Part shown: positions 25,964-34,241 of the stretch, piece after piece | How positions within the stretch are numbered: position 1 is the first letter of the stretch | Layout of the letters: each line of letters opens with the position of its first letter | Source of the DNA: Arcanobacterium pluranimalium | GTDB lineage: Bacteria; Actinomycetota; Actinomycetes; Actinomycetales; Actinomycetaceae | Assembly (NCBI RefSeq): GCF_016907845.1 | Contig: NZ_JAFBCS010000001.1 | Coordinates: 434,001-498,000 of the forward strand | DNA length: 64,000 nt | Direction of reading: 5' to 3' | Notes under the pieces: generated by a model | What the model saw: only the letters and a program-made list of their open reading frames with translations | Told to the model about the DNA's origin: nothing | Database searches by the model: none | Translations under genes and position numbers: made by a program

Positions 25964-26749
25964 GTGAACGTACAAGAAAACCAGCGCATCGCCGTCGTCA
26001 TCCCTGCAAAAGACGAGTCCGAAAGAATAGGTGCAACTATTCGCGCTGCTTGGGCGCTTCCACGAGTTGATTTGGTGATCGTCGTCGACGACGGTTCCGA
26101 GGACGATACGCAAAAGGTTGCGCGTGCTGCCGGTGCCACGGTGGTTCGTCATTCTCACAACCGCGGTAAGGCTTCGGCAATGGGAACTGGCGCATCGGTG
26201 GCAGGAATGCGCGATGCTAAAGGTGCTCCTCCGCGCGCGCTACTGTTTTTAGATGCCGATTTGGGTGACTCCGCCGCTGAGTGTGCGCCGTTGATTGATC
26301 CTATTCTTGCTGGAAACGTGGATTGTACAATTGCATATTTGCCACCGCAGGCAGGCGCGGGAGGCCATGGATTTGTGACGAGTCTTGGGCGCAAGGCGAT
26401 TGAAAAACTTACTGGATGGTCGCCACAACAGCCGCTATCTGGCCAGCGCTGCATCACTCGTGTCGCGTTTGATGCCGTTCAGCCACTAGCAACCGGCTGG
26501 GGTGTGGAAGTTGGCATGACGATTGACCTTTTGACTGCTGGTTTTACCGTGCAAGAGGTGCCATGCAATCTGAAACATCGTGCGACGGCGAACGATCTCT
26601 CTGGGCAGATTCACCGCGCTATGCAGTATAAAGACGTCTTACTTGCCGTCAATAGCCGCAAGCTTCGCAGAGTTGGGGTAAGCAAAGCGCAACGCAATTC
26701 CAATCCAAGCATTGCGGGCGAGCCGTACAACGCCTACCAGGAAAAATAG
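25964..26749 (+). CDS. Glycosyltransferase family 2
   Basis: A 261-residue GT-A fold glycosyltransferase of the family 2/DPM1-like type. It shows VVIPAKDESERIGATI, the nucleotide-binding DLVIVVDDGSEDDT, RGKASAMGTG and the metal-binding LLFLDADLGD. No membrane segment is visible. The C-terminal region carries WGVEVGMTIDLLTAGF, like dolichyl-phosphate mannose synthases and glucosyl-3-phosphoglycerate synthases; the acceptor is unknown. I chose GTG at 25964 because a TATAAT ends eight bases before it, which places the start codon at the 5' end of the mRNA. The frame is open to 25907, upstream of the promoter. It converges on a large membrane-protein gene 45 bases away. Confidence 0.85.
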   Translation: MNVQENQRIAVVIPAKDESERIGATIRAAWALPRVDLVIVVDDGSEDDTQKVARAAGATVVRHSHNRGKASAMGTGASVAGMRDAKGAPPRALLFLDADLGDSAAECAPLIDPILAGNVDCTIAYLPPQAGAGGHGFVTSLGRKAIEKLTGWSPQQPLSGQRCITRVAFDAVQPLATGWGVEVGMTIDLLTAGFTVQEVPCNLKHRATANDLSGQIHRAMQYKDVLLAVNSRKLRRVGVSKAQRNSNPSIAGEPYNAYQEK

Positions 26750-26794
26750 TTAGAGATTACCTATCGGCGATTACCTAGTTGAGCTCGTGATTCG

Positions 26795-29182
26795 CTAATT
26801 TTTCTCATGATTCGCATGGTCATGCGCTTGATTCGCTCCGTGAAATGCAACTGCGGGCGCTAGCCACAGTGATCCTCCAAAGAGGATGCCCATCATGGGC
26901 AGAACCAGTCCTGAATCGTTAATCAGTAGCCCAACAAATACCATCGCAATCATAGCGATGAAAGCTATCCACAGATCGGCAGAGATTGCATTCTTCGAGC
27001 TGCTCACAGTGGGTGTAATGAGGTCAGCGATCGTGGCACGACGACGGAAAGCCAACCAAGTCCCACCCAAAGCCAACGGAATCACGATGAACCACACGAA
27101 CACTGGGGCGGACGTCGTCATCCATTCAAATTTTCGGGCAATAACTGCAAAAACGTCACCAGAAACAACTGAATCAAAGAACCGGCCAAAGTGCGACCAG
27201 TCCTCTTCCGGCTGGCGCCAATCAAGATAAGAAATACCGAACATTCCTGCCATTGCAATAGTGCCGATGAGCAGCAGCGATGTCCAACTCATCCGCCGTT
27301 GCGCATGCAAGAAACCGATGAGCACAAACGCAACCACCAAGGCAGGAGGACCGCCAAAATCTGCGCCAATATTAGGTGCTCCATCAATCACAATGGCGAA
27401 AAATGCGAAAGCCAGCAACACCACAACGCGCATCCACAGCGGTGCCAAACGCTTGCGCATTTGATCCAGCAGATACCCAACCATAAACAATATCGAAGTA
27501 GCAAAAAGCACGAAAGGCGCATTACTTATGCCATAGAAACGTCCGCCAGACTGTGGCTGGTCACCCATAATCGAAGAAAAATGTAAAGGTGATCCAAGTG
27601 CAGCATCAACTCCCAAAACGGTAGCTGTAATCGTGGCGATAACGAAAGCACCAGCGCAAACATCCATCTTCATAGAAACCGATGCGATCAACCCGAGCAA
27701 CGCAGCCAAAAGCATCACAAATAAAATCAAAAACAGGTGCGCGTGGGGGAGTCGCCACCACGGGACGAGGTTAAGAAGAAATGTAGAGATTGGCAACGCC
27801 GCTACCGACAACAGCCCGTACGCCATCGCCAAACTGTGGCTGCGGCGTCGCGCTGAGTGGCCACGTACTAATATGAGCGCCCAACTCAACAAAAGCACTG
27901 CCAGAGCAGAAAAGATGATATAAAAAGGCCCAACAGCTGGGCGAACAGCGGTTGCCCGCTCCTCAACATCAACGAGATGCGTCAACCGCTCTTGCGCAGA
28001 ACGTTCGTCAACGGAGTAGCGGATCGGACTGCCCGTAAGACTCGACGTATGAGGGAGCGCCAATAATTGCCCCAGCGTAGGCAAGACGTCGGTGAGCTGT
28101 ACAATCCCTGCTTGGCGGGTAGAACTGGCATGCGCTAGTGCGCCGGTGCCGATCTGCTCTGTCTGCGGGGAACGCGTGGCAAAATACTGCATTCGCGCTG
28201 TGATCTGATCTGAATCGGCAACCGAGGCGATCAACACCGTTGCGGCGGGGTCAATCTTGGAAAGCACAGTGCCCAGTGCTTGATCGATCTGTTTAACTTG
28301 GTTCAATAATTCAGCCGGAGCCGGCGCAGGCTGCGAAAACGCTGCTTTCAATTCGGAGACCGAACCTGCGTGATTTTGCTGGCCGAGTGGCCAATTGGGA
28401 TGGCGAGCTGCGCCAAGGTCAATCACCACAACGTCATATTGCGAAAGCGAACCCTTCATATCTGCAATATGAGCATAATAATCACCCACCACATTGCCAG
28501 ATTTATCTGCAATAGCGAGCGCGGCTCCGCCACCTACAGCCGCCACTTTTTTACCAGCGGTGCGAAGTTCTTCGCCAAATAATCCGAGTTTGGGGTTGTA
28601 AGCATTGGATTCATTTACGCCAACGTAATCAGCCCAGTTGCTAATCGCCAGTGTACGCCCTAATTGACCAGTGGCTTTAGGCTCAGGAAGAAGCGCACAC
28701 GAATCGCCATTCGCACGCGCCGAGGTAGTGCGCATACCAGTATTAACGGTGAGCCAGCCGTCGTCTGGGCAGGTCGTGGTATCGAGCGTGCGCACTACGT
28801 TGTTTGCGGTAGCTGCTTTACCAGCAAAATCAGCTAAGTGTGGAGTATTTTGTGGGTTGACATAAGACCATTGCACGCCCGAAAAACCGATGAAAACAAC
28901 TGGCGTTTTGTGCGGAGTTTGCGAAGGCTTTGCATCTTTTGTGCCCGTTCCTGACGTGCCTGCTCCCGGCGTTCCATTTCCCGCCGTACCCGTTCCCGAC
29001 GCCCCTTTGCCCGCCGTGTCTTGACCTGTCTGCTCCGCCGTCGAAACTGCGCTATTTGCTGCAGTGAAAGCTTGCGTTTCCCCAGCAGGATGCAATAAAT
29101 GTGCACTAAAAACAGCGCAAATCCCCACGATGACCGAAATAAGAATCACCACCGGTGACTTCGGGTTGAATATTTGACTCAC
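26795..29182 (-). CDS. Large polytopic membrane protein with extracytoplasmic phosphatase-like domain (paralogue 1)
   Basis: A 795-residue protein. An N-terminal anchor (VILISVIVGICAVFSAHLL) leads to a Gly/Thr/Ala-rich linker. Residues about 95-400 form an outside domain starting VVFIGFSGVQWSYVN, with CPDDGWLTVNTG and VDVLPTLGQLLALP-like segments that recall the alkaline-phosphatase/sulfatase superfamily. The second half has about ten membrane helices with GGRFYGISNAPFVLFATSIL and PNIGADFGGPPALVVAF. It is a clear paralogue of the protein at 34242-36920, which shares QNTP, the C-terminal ADFGG and NDSGxVxPxMG motifs and the overall layout. Function is unknown; the role is likely in the cell envelope. 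The divergent neighbour is pheA. Confidence 0.75.
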   Translation of the reverse strand: MSQIFNPKSPVVILISVIVGICAVFSAHLLHPAGETQAFTAANSAVSTAEQTGQDTAGKGASGTGTAGNGTPGAGTSGTGTKDAKPSQTPHKTPVVFIGFSGVQWSYVNPQNTPHLADFAGKAATANNVVRTLDTTTCPDDGWLTVNTGMRTTSARANGDSCALLPEPKATGQLGRTLAISNWADYVGVNESNAYNPKLGLFGEELRTAGKKVAAVGGGAALAIADKSGNVVGDYYAHIADMKGSLSQYDVVVIDLGAARHPNWPLGQQNHAGSVSELKAAFSQPAPAPAELLNQVKQIDQALGTVLSKIDPAATVLIASVADSDQITARMQYFATRSPQTEQIGTGALAHASSTRQAGIVQLTDVLPTLGQLLALPHTSSLTGSPIRYSVDERSAQERLTHLVDVEERATAVRPAVGPFYIIFSALAVLLLSWALILVRGHSARRRSHSLAMAYGLLSVAALPISTFLLNLVPWWRLPHAHLFLILFVMLLAALLGLIASVSMKMDVCAGAFVIATITATVLGVDAALGSPLHFSSIMGDQPQSGGRFYGISNAPFVLFATSILFMVGYLLDQMRKRLAPLWMRVVVLLAFAFFAIVIDGAPNIGADFGGPPALVVAFVLIGFLHAQRRMSWTSLLLIGTIAMAGMFGISYLDWRQPEEDWSHFGRFFDSVVSGDVFAVIARKFEWMTTSAPVFVWFIVIPLALGGTWLAFRRRATIADLITPTVSSSKNAISADLWIAFIAMIAMVFVGLLINDSGLVLPMMGILFGGSLWLAPAVAFHGANQAHDHANHEKN

Positions 29183-29440
29183 GTGCAGGAATCTACTTTC
29201 TTAGCGGAACACAGACATCAATGGAAAACATCATACGCGAGCTGCGGCATTGCCAACCACAAGCCGGCGCTGCAGCTAAAGCAGTCAAATAGGCACGCTC
29301 GGATAATATTCCCCAATCCAATCCTACGATACTCAACTACAGTTTCCCGATATCTCTCACTTTCCGCATAGTATTCATCGCAAGCGTGCCGTTTCTAAAA
29401 GCATTACAGTAGTAAAAGCTAAGCACTGTGAGGAGAATAT

Positions 29441-30538
29441 ATGGATGGCGTAACCAAACATACGGCAGGCGCACGAGCATCTGCGGGAGCCACCCCAGCA
29501 GTAAGCACGCCCGCGCAGGTTGAGCCAACCACAACTGCGCGCACTGCTCCAACTGGACATGCGCCCGGCACGGAGGCTACCAGCCCAACACGTTTTGCAT
29601 TTCTCGGCCCGCGTGGCACTTTCTGCCAACAAGCTCTCAATGTAATCGCGCCAGAAGACTCCAATACCACGCATATTCCCGCAATCGACGCTCCGCGCGC
29701 AATAAAAATGGTGCGTGAGGGTGAAGCTGATTTCGCCGTCGTCCCTATTGAAAATTCGGTCGAAGGTGGCATCAACGCAACTCTCGACACCCTCGCACAA
29801 AGCGCCGACCTGATTATCGGCGCCGAAGTCTTGCAAAAAATTTCGTTTGTGCTTGCTGTTCGTCCTGGTACGAAGCTCGCCGACGTCAAGCGAATCTCCA
29901 CTCACAACGCCGCCTGGACGCAGTGCCGCAACTGGCTCCTCACCCACCTGCCCGACGTCGTCCATCTTCCGGCGACGTCAACCGCAGCAGGTGCCAAAGG
30001 CCTCACGCTTCCTTACGACGACGCCGCATACGACGCCACGCTCGTCTCACCTCTCGCAGCGCAACAGTATGGTCTCGAGGTGTTGAGTGCGGATGTGGCC
30101 GATAATCCCGACGCCGTCACTCGCTTCGTGATGATAGGCGCGGCTGGCGCAGTGCCGCCGCGTACCGGATCTGATAAAACGACTTTGATGGTGCAGCTAC
30201 CTACAGATGAAGCTGGTGCTTTGCTTACGCTGCTCGAACAGTTCGCAGCTCATGGGGTGAATCTCACCCGGATTGAGTCGCGTCCGATCGGAGATTCTTT
30301 GGGTCGATACGCGTTTTCTATCGACGCCGAGGGGCATATTTTCGACGAGCGGATTCAGTCCACGCTGGTTGCTTTGCATCGCGTGAGCCCCAAGGTGACT
30401 TTCCTTGGCTCGTATCCCTCGGCAGCTGGCGTGAAAACAAAACTCTTGGCAGGTACCGCAGATAGCGATTTCCATGCGGCACGAGCTTGGGTGAAAAGCC
30501 TGGTCAGCCGATCAATGTCGAGTGCGGATGTAGAGTGA
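29441..30538 (+). CDS. pheA: Prephenate dehydratase
   Basis: A 365-residue enzyme of phenylalanine synthesis, turning prephenate into phenylpyruvate. The catalytic domain starts at FAFLGPRGTFCQQAL (about residue 50) and contains FAVVPIENSVEGGIN and a TRFVMIG segment. The C-terminal ACT domain, with GALLTLLEQFAAHGVNLTRIESRP, is the phenylalanine feedback site. The first 45 or so residues are an Ala/Thr/Pro-rich extension absent from most relatives. AGGAGA at 29431-29436 supports the start used. The 3' end overlaps the convergent lipid-kinase gene by 27 bases. Confidence 0.93.
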   Translation: MDGVTKHTAGARASAGATPAVSTPAQVEPTTTARTAPTGHAPGTEATSPTRFAFLGPRGTFCQQALNVIAPEDSNTTHIPAIDAPRAIKMVREGEADFAVVPIENSVEGGINATLDTLAQSADLIIGAEVLQKISFVLAVRPGTKLADVKRISTHNAAWTQCRNWLLTHLPDVVHLPATSTAAGAKGLTLPYDDAAYDATLVSPLAAQQYGLEVLSADVADNPDAVTRFVMIGAAGAVPPRTGSDKTTLMVQLPTDEAGALLTLLEQFAAHGVNLTRIESRPIGDSLGRYAFSIDAEGHIFDERIQSTLVALHRVSPKVTFLGSYPSAAGVKTKLLAGTADSDFHAARAWVKSLVSRSMSSADVE

Positions 30539-31702
30539 CTGTGGCAAAACTTCCACGGTGAAGTCCTGGACGACGCCGAGCACATCGCCGTCGAGCTGTA
30601 GCTGCTGAGGTCTTTCCAGGGCTACGCGGCACTCGCGAATGCGCCGTGTGGTGATGTGACCAGCTACGACGTTTTGTTTGATGAGGTCGTGCGCTTGGAA
30701 GCCGATTCCTTTGAGGATCACGCGGCGCGCTAGATCGAACCAGCCAAGGATTCCTCCGCGCACGTCAAGAACTGCCAAGTCGAGCCATTGATCAGCTGGA
30801 TCGGCATGAGGTTCGAGCACGATTCCGCCGGTGAGTTCGCCGCAGTTGAGGAACATCACCGAGCGGGCCTCCACGTCTACCGGCTGCCGATTAGCCGAGA
30901 GCTGCAATTGCGCTTTGAGCTTGGAAGAAAAAAGATGTGTGCTTGCAGCCTGCACATATGCGAGCCAGCCGATCCGATCTTTGAGTTCTGACTTGGTAGA
31001 GTCCATCAAATCGGCATCGAATCCCACACCGCCCATCACCATAAAGGCATGATGACCAGCTGGTGCGGCCGAGCCGTCGTCTGTCTGGTTCTCTGATTGA
31101 CTCTCTATTTGGCTTTCGCTCAACGTTTCCTCAATATTGATGCGTCCCACATCGAAACACTTATTGATGCCAGTGAGAGCGATTTGCGCAAGATCTTTGA
31201 TGGATTGGATTGGGAAATCTAGATTTCGGGCCAAAAGATTGCCAGTGCCAACAGGCATAATGCCGAGCGGTGTGCTGGTGCCAGCGAGTACTTGCGCAAC
31301 GGCACGAACCGTTCCATCGCCACCAGCAGCAATAACAACGCATGCGCGACTCGCTAGCGCGCGGTGAGCCTGACCGAAACCAGGGTCCTCCTCAGTCGTC
31401 TTAATCCATACCGGTTCGGGCAAACCGGCGGCGTCGGCCGCACGCACCAGCTCTTCGCGGATTTTGCGCCAATCGGCAGTTTTGCTGGGATTGTAGATAA
31501 CGTGGGGCGGGCCGTCGAGAATCTCGCCGACGGAAGCTTCGGCCTCTAGTAGCGCAGTCGCGCTCGCTGGCTCGGAGGTGGGCATATTCGCTGGCTGAGC
31601 GGCATGTGGCTTTCGCAGCATACAGTACGCAGCAGCGGTGGTGCCCAGGGCAATCACAGCGAGAACTAAGGCGATGATAGAGATGATGAGTTCAGGTCTC
31701 AT
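30512..31702 (-). CDS. Diacylglycerol kinase catalytic-domain protein with N-terminal membrane anchor
   Basis: A 396-residue protein. Residues 1-25 are a single hydrophobic helix. The kinase domain starts VIYNPSKTADWRKI and contains the nucleotide-binding VVIAAGGDGTVRAVAQVLAG and GIMPVGTGNLLARNLD. A C-terminal beta domain has the RRIRECRVALERP-type segment and QLQLDGDVLG. These are the marks of DagK/sphingosine-kinase-like lipid kinases (YegS/BmrU type). The lipid substrate in this organism is not known. A Ser/Glu/Gln-rich insert (SESQIESQSENQTDDGS) interrupts the domain and is unusual. It is convergent with pheA. Confidence 0.87.
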   Translation of the reverse strand: MRPELIISIIALVLAVIALGTTAAAYCMLRKPHAAQPANMPTSEPASATALLEAEASVGEILDGPPHVIYNPSKTADWRKIREELVRAADAAGLPEPVWIKTTEEDPGFGQAHRALASRACVVIAAGGDGTVRAVAQVLAGTSTPLGIMPVGTGNLLARNLDFPIQSIKDLAQIALTGINKCFDVGRINIEETLSESQIESQSENQTDDGSAAPAGHHAFMVMGGVGFDADLMDSTKSELKDRIGWLAYVQAASTHLFSSKLKAQLQLSANRQPVDVEARSVMFLNCGELTGGIVLEPHADPADQWLDLAVLDVRGGILGWFDLARRVILKGIGFQAHDLIKQNVVAGHITTRRIRECRVALERPQQLQLDGDVLGVVQDFTVEVLPQSLYIRTRH

Positions 31703-32026
31703 GTTACTAAGCGTACGCTAAAGGTGTGTGTTGACGCAGTGGTAATGCGGGTTTTGATGGTTGGGCTGTGGGTTTGAACTGTGACGCGGCACCTTGGCAC
31801 GGTGCACGCATGTTGCATACGCGCTGGTACGGTACCCATGCGCTGACACGACACTTTCGCACAATGTGCACGCGCTGGCGCGGCGCATACGCGCAGGCGC
31901 GAAACACTGGCGCAACACCGACTCTTACGCGGACTCTTAGGCGAGCTACCGTCTGATTGCAGTGCAATTGTGAACAGTTTGGCGTGCAAATTAGCCGAGA
32001 AAGCTTCGAGAGCATATCCTTGATAT
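31703..32026. other. Gene-free stretch with degenerate GC-rich repeats before serS
   Basis: About 320 bases. The motif (C/G)CATACGCGCTGG and near copies recur at about 31815, 31836, 31867 and 31885 at irregular spacing. Open frames here on both strands are low-complexity and unsupported. A TATCCT at 32015-32020 lies seven bases before the serS ATG and may be its -10. Confidence 0.45.
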
Positions 32027-33301
32027 ATGATCGATATCCGCATTATTCGTGAAAATCCTGAGGCAGTTCGCGCCTCCCAACGTGCACGTGGCGCTGATGA
32101 GTCCGTTGCAGACCTCATTTTGGCTGCCGATGAAACACGCCGCAAGGCGCTTCAAGCTTTCGAAGATCTGCGTTCGGAACAGAAGTCGCTCTCACGAACG
32201 ATCGGTAAGGCTTCCGCTGAGGAACGTCCAGCGATTTTGGCTAAAGCTAAAGAGCTCTCGGATCAGGTCAAGGCGTTAGAGGCCGAGTCCAACGCCGCCG
32301 ATCAAGCCTTCACGGAGGCGATGTTCAAGCTTCCAAATCTTATTGAAGACGGCGTTCCCGCAGGTGGCGAAGATGATTACGTGGTGCTCAAACACGTTGG
32401 TGAGCCGCGTGATTTCGCAACGGAAGGTTTCGAACCAAAGGATCACCTCGACGTCGCCGAAGGTATCGACGCCGTAGACATGGTTCGCGGCACCAAGGTT
32501 GCTGGCTCTCGTTTCTATTATCTGAAAGGCGTGGGTGCGCGTCTGGAGCTTGCTTTGCTCACGGCCGCAGCAGATCAGGCAGAGAAGTACGGCTTTACCC
32601 TGCTCACCACGCCAACGCTCGTAAACCCAGACATTATGGGTGGCACTGGCTTCCTCGGCGCGCATGCCGATGAAATTTACTATCTTCCAGCCGACGATCT
32701 TTACCTCACCGGCACCTCAGAGGTGGCGCTCGCGGGTTATCACAAAGACGAGATCATCGATCTGAGCAATGGGCCGATCCGCTATGCTGGATGGTCTACC
32801 TGCTACCGCCGCGAGGCCGGGTCTTATGGCAAAGATACGCGCGGAATTATTCGCGTACACCAGTTCAATAAGGTGGAGATGTTCTCCTACTGCGATCCTG
32901 CCGACGCGCGCGAAGAGCACGAACGCTTCTTGGCTTGGGAAGAAGAAATGATTGCCAAGGCTGAGCTTCCTTATCGCGTGATCAATACTGCCGCTGGCGA
33001 TCTTGGCTCTTCAGCTGCGCAGAAATTCGATTGTGAAGCTTGGCTTCCTACGCAGAATCGCTACATGGAAGTCACCTCTACCTCGAACTGCACGACTTTC
33101 CAGGCGCGTCGTCTCAACACGCGTTTCCGTGGTGAAAACGGCACGAACGCCGTCGCCACTCTCAACGGAACTTTGGCCACCACGCGCTGGCTGGTGGCGA
33201 TGCTTGAAAACCATCAGCAGGCCGACGGCTCGCTCTATATCCCTGCAGCTTTGCGACCATACATGGGTGGTCGCGAGGTTATTGAACCGGTTAAGAAGTG
33301 A
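32027..33301 (+). CDS. serS: Serine--tRNA ligase
   Basis: A 424-residue class II seryl-tRNA synthetase. The N-terminal coiled-coil arm (about residues 30-105) binds the long variable arm of tRNA-Ser. Class II motif 2 appears as [22 protein letters not shown] and motif 3 as [29 protein letters not shown] lies in the active site. The start [15 protein letters not shown] is standard, but no Shine-Dalgarno is in place; a leaderless mRNA from TATCCT is possible. The HAD hydrolase gene overlaps its stop by four bases. Two tRNA-Ser genes lie elsewhere in this window. Confidence 0.96.
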   Translation: MIDIRIIRENPEAVRASQRARGADESVADLILAADETRRKALQAFEDLRSEQKSLSRTIGKASAEERPAILAKAKELSDQVKALEAESNAADQAFTEAMFKLPNLIEDGVPAGGEDDYVVLKHVGEPRDFATEGFEPKDHLDVAEGIDAVDMVRGTKVAGSRFYYLKGVGARLELALLTAAADQAEKYGFTLLTTPTLVNPDIMGGTGFLGAHADEIYYLPADDLYLTGTSEVALAGYHKDEIIDLSNGPIRYAGWSTCYRREAGSYGKDTRGIIRVHQFNKVEMFSYCDPADAREEHERFLAWEEEMIAKAELPYRVINTAAGDLGSSAAQKFDCEAWLPTQNRYMEVTSTSNCTTFQARRLNTRFRGENGTNAVATLNGTLATTRWLVAMLENHQQADGSLYIPAALRPYMGGREVIEPVKK

Positions 33302-34239
33302 CAGCACCACGGTCTGATTCTTCTGGCGGACTGCCGCCACGCACTGCTCCAAACACTGCGTGGCGGGAGGCAATTTTGGCTGCTGAACTGCCAAGCGCAG
33401 GGCCGCAGCTGATGGTTGCTCTCGATATTGACGGCACGATTCTGCACCACGACACTTCCCTTTCTCCGCGCGTCAAAGAGGCCATTGCGGCGCATCTAGC
33501 TGCTGGAACGAATTTGGTGATCGCTACCGGGCGCGGCATTTCCGGGGCGCAAGTGGCGATGCAGCAATTCGATTTTTGCCGTGGATACGCGGTGTGTTCC
33601 AACGGGTCAATCGTGTTGAGTGTTGGGGGAATCGCGCCGCAAGAGAGGACGACGCCGGTGGCCGACGTCGTGAAAGAAGCTACGCCCGAGGTGGCGATAG
33701 TTGCGTCCAATACTTTTGATCCGCAGCGGGAAATTGAGATTATTTCCAAGGCGTTACCTGATGCTGTTATGGCAGTTGAGACGCTTGATCAGGCGCGAAA
33801 GATCACCGGGGAATTTCCGCCCGGTGAGCTCACGGGGCAGTCGGTGATTGTGCCTCTTGCGCAGTTAAGCGATCCGCACGCAACGCGTTTGACGGTGCGT
33901 GCCCCGCATTTGACTGCCTTAGAATTGCTCGACGTTATGGATGACCTGGGCTTACATGGCATGGAATACGCTGTGGGTTGGTCGGCGTGGATGGATATTG
34001 CGCCGGTGGGGATTTCGAAAGCTACGAGCCTGGAGTATGTGCGAAATATTCTCGGCGTCGATCCGCGCCATACCGTGGCTGTGGGCGATTCAGGTAATGA
34101 CTGTGAGATGCTCACTTGGGCAGGTCTTGGCGTCGCTATGGGTAATGCGCCAGAATATGTTGCGGCATACGCCGATACCATCACTGCGGACGTATATGCG
34201 GATGGCTGTGCGCTCGTACTAGAAGAATTGCTGGGCTAA
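33298..34239 (+). CDS. HAD-superfamily hydrolase, Cof type
   Basis: A 313-residue sugar-phosphate-type phosphatase. Motif I is [10 protein letters not shown], motif II is in LVIATGRG, and motif IV is [13 protein letters not shown]. The large cap between motifs I/II and III/IV is of Cof (C2B) type. The start GTG overlaps the serS stop in a GTGA arrangement, a gene pair common in actinobacteria. About 38 residues precede the catalytic domain and are poorly conserved. The substrate is unknown. Confidence 0.9.
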   Translation: MTAPRSDSSGGLPPRTAPNTAWREAILAAELPSAGPQLMVALDIDGTILHHDTSLSPRVKEAIAAHLAAGTNLVIATGRGISGAQVAMQQFDFCRGYAVCSNGSIVLSVGGIAPQERTTPVADVVKEATPEVAIVASNTFDPQREIEIISKALPDAVMAVETLDQARKITGEFPPGELTGQSVIVPLAQLSDPHATRLTVRAPHLTALELLDVMDDLGLHGMEYAVGWSAWMDIAPVGISKATSLEYVRNILGVDPRHTVAVGDSGNDCEMLTWAGLGVAMGNAPEYVAAYADTITADVYADGCALVLEELLG

Positions 34240-34241
34240 AT

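Noticed and set aside
31703-32026. T-box leader before serS.
   Set aside because: No T-box consensus or specifier loop could be found, and actinobacterial T-boxes mostly control ileS.
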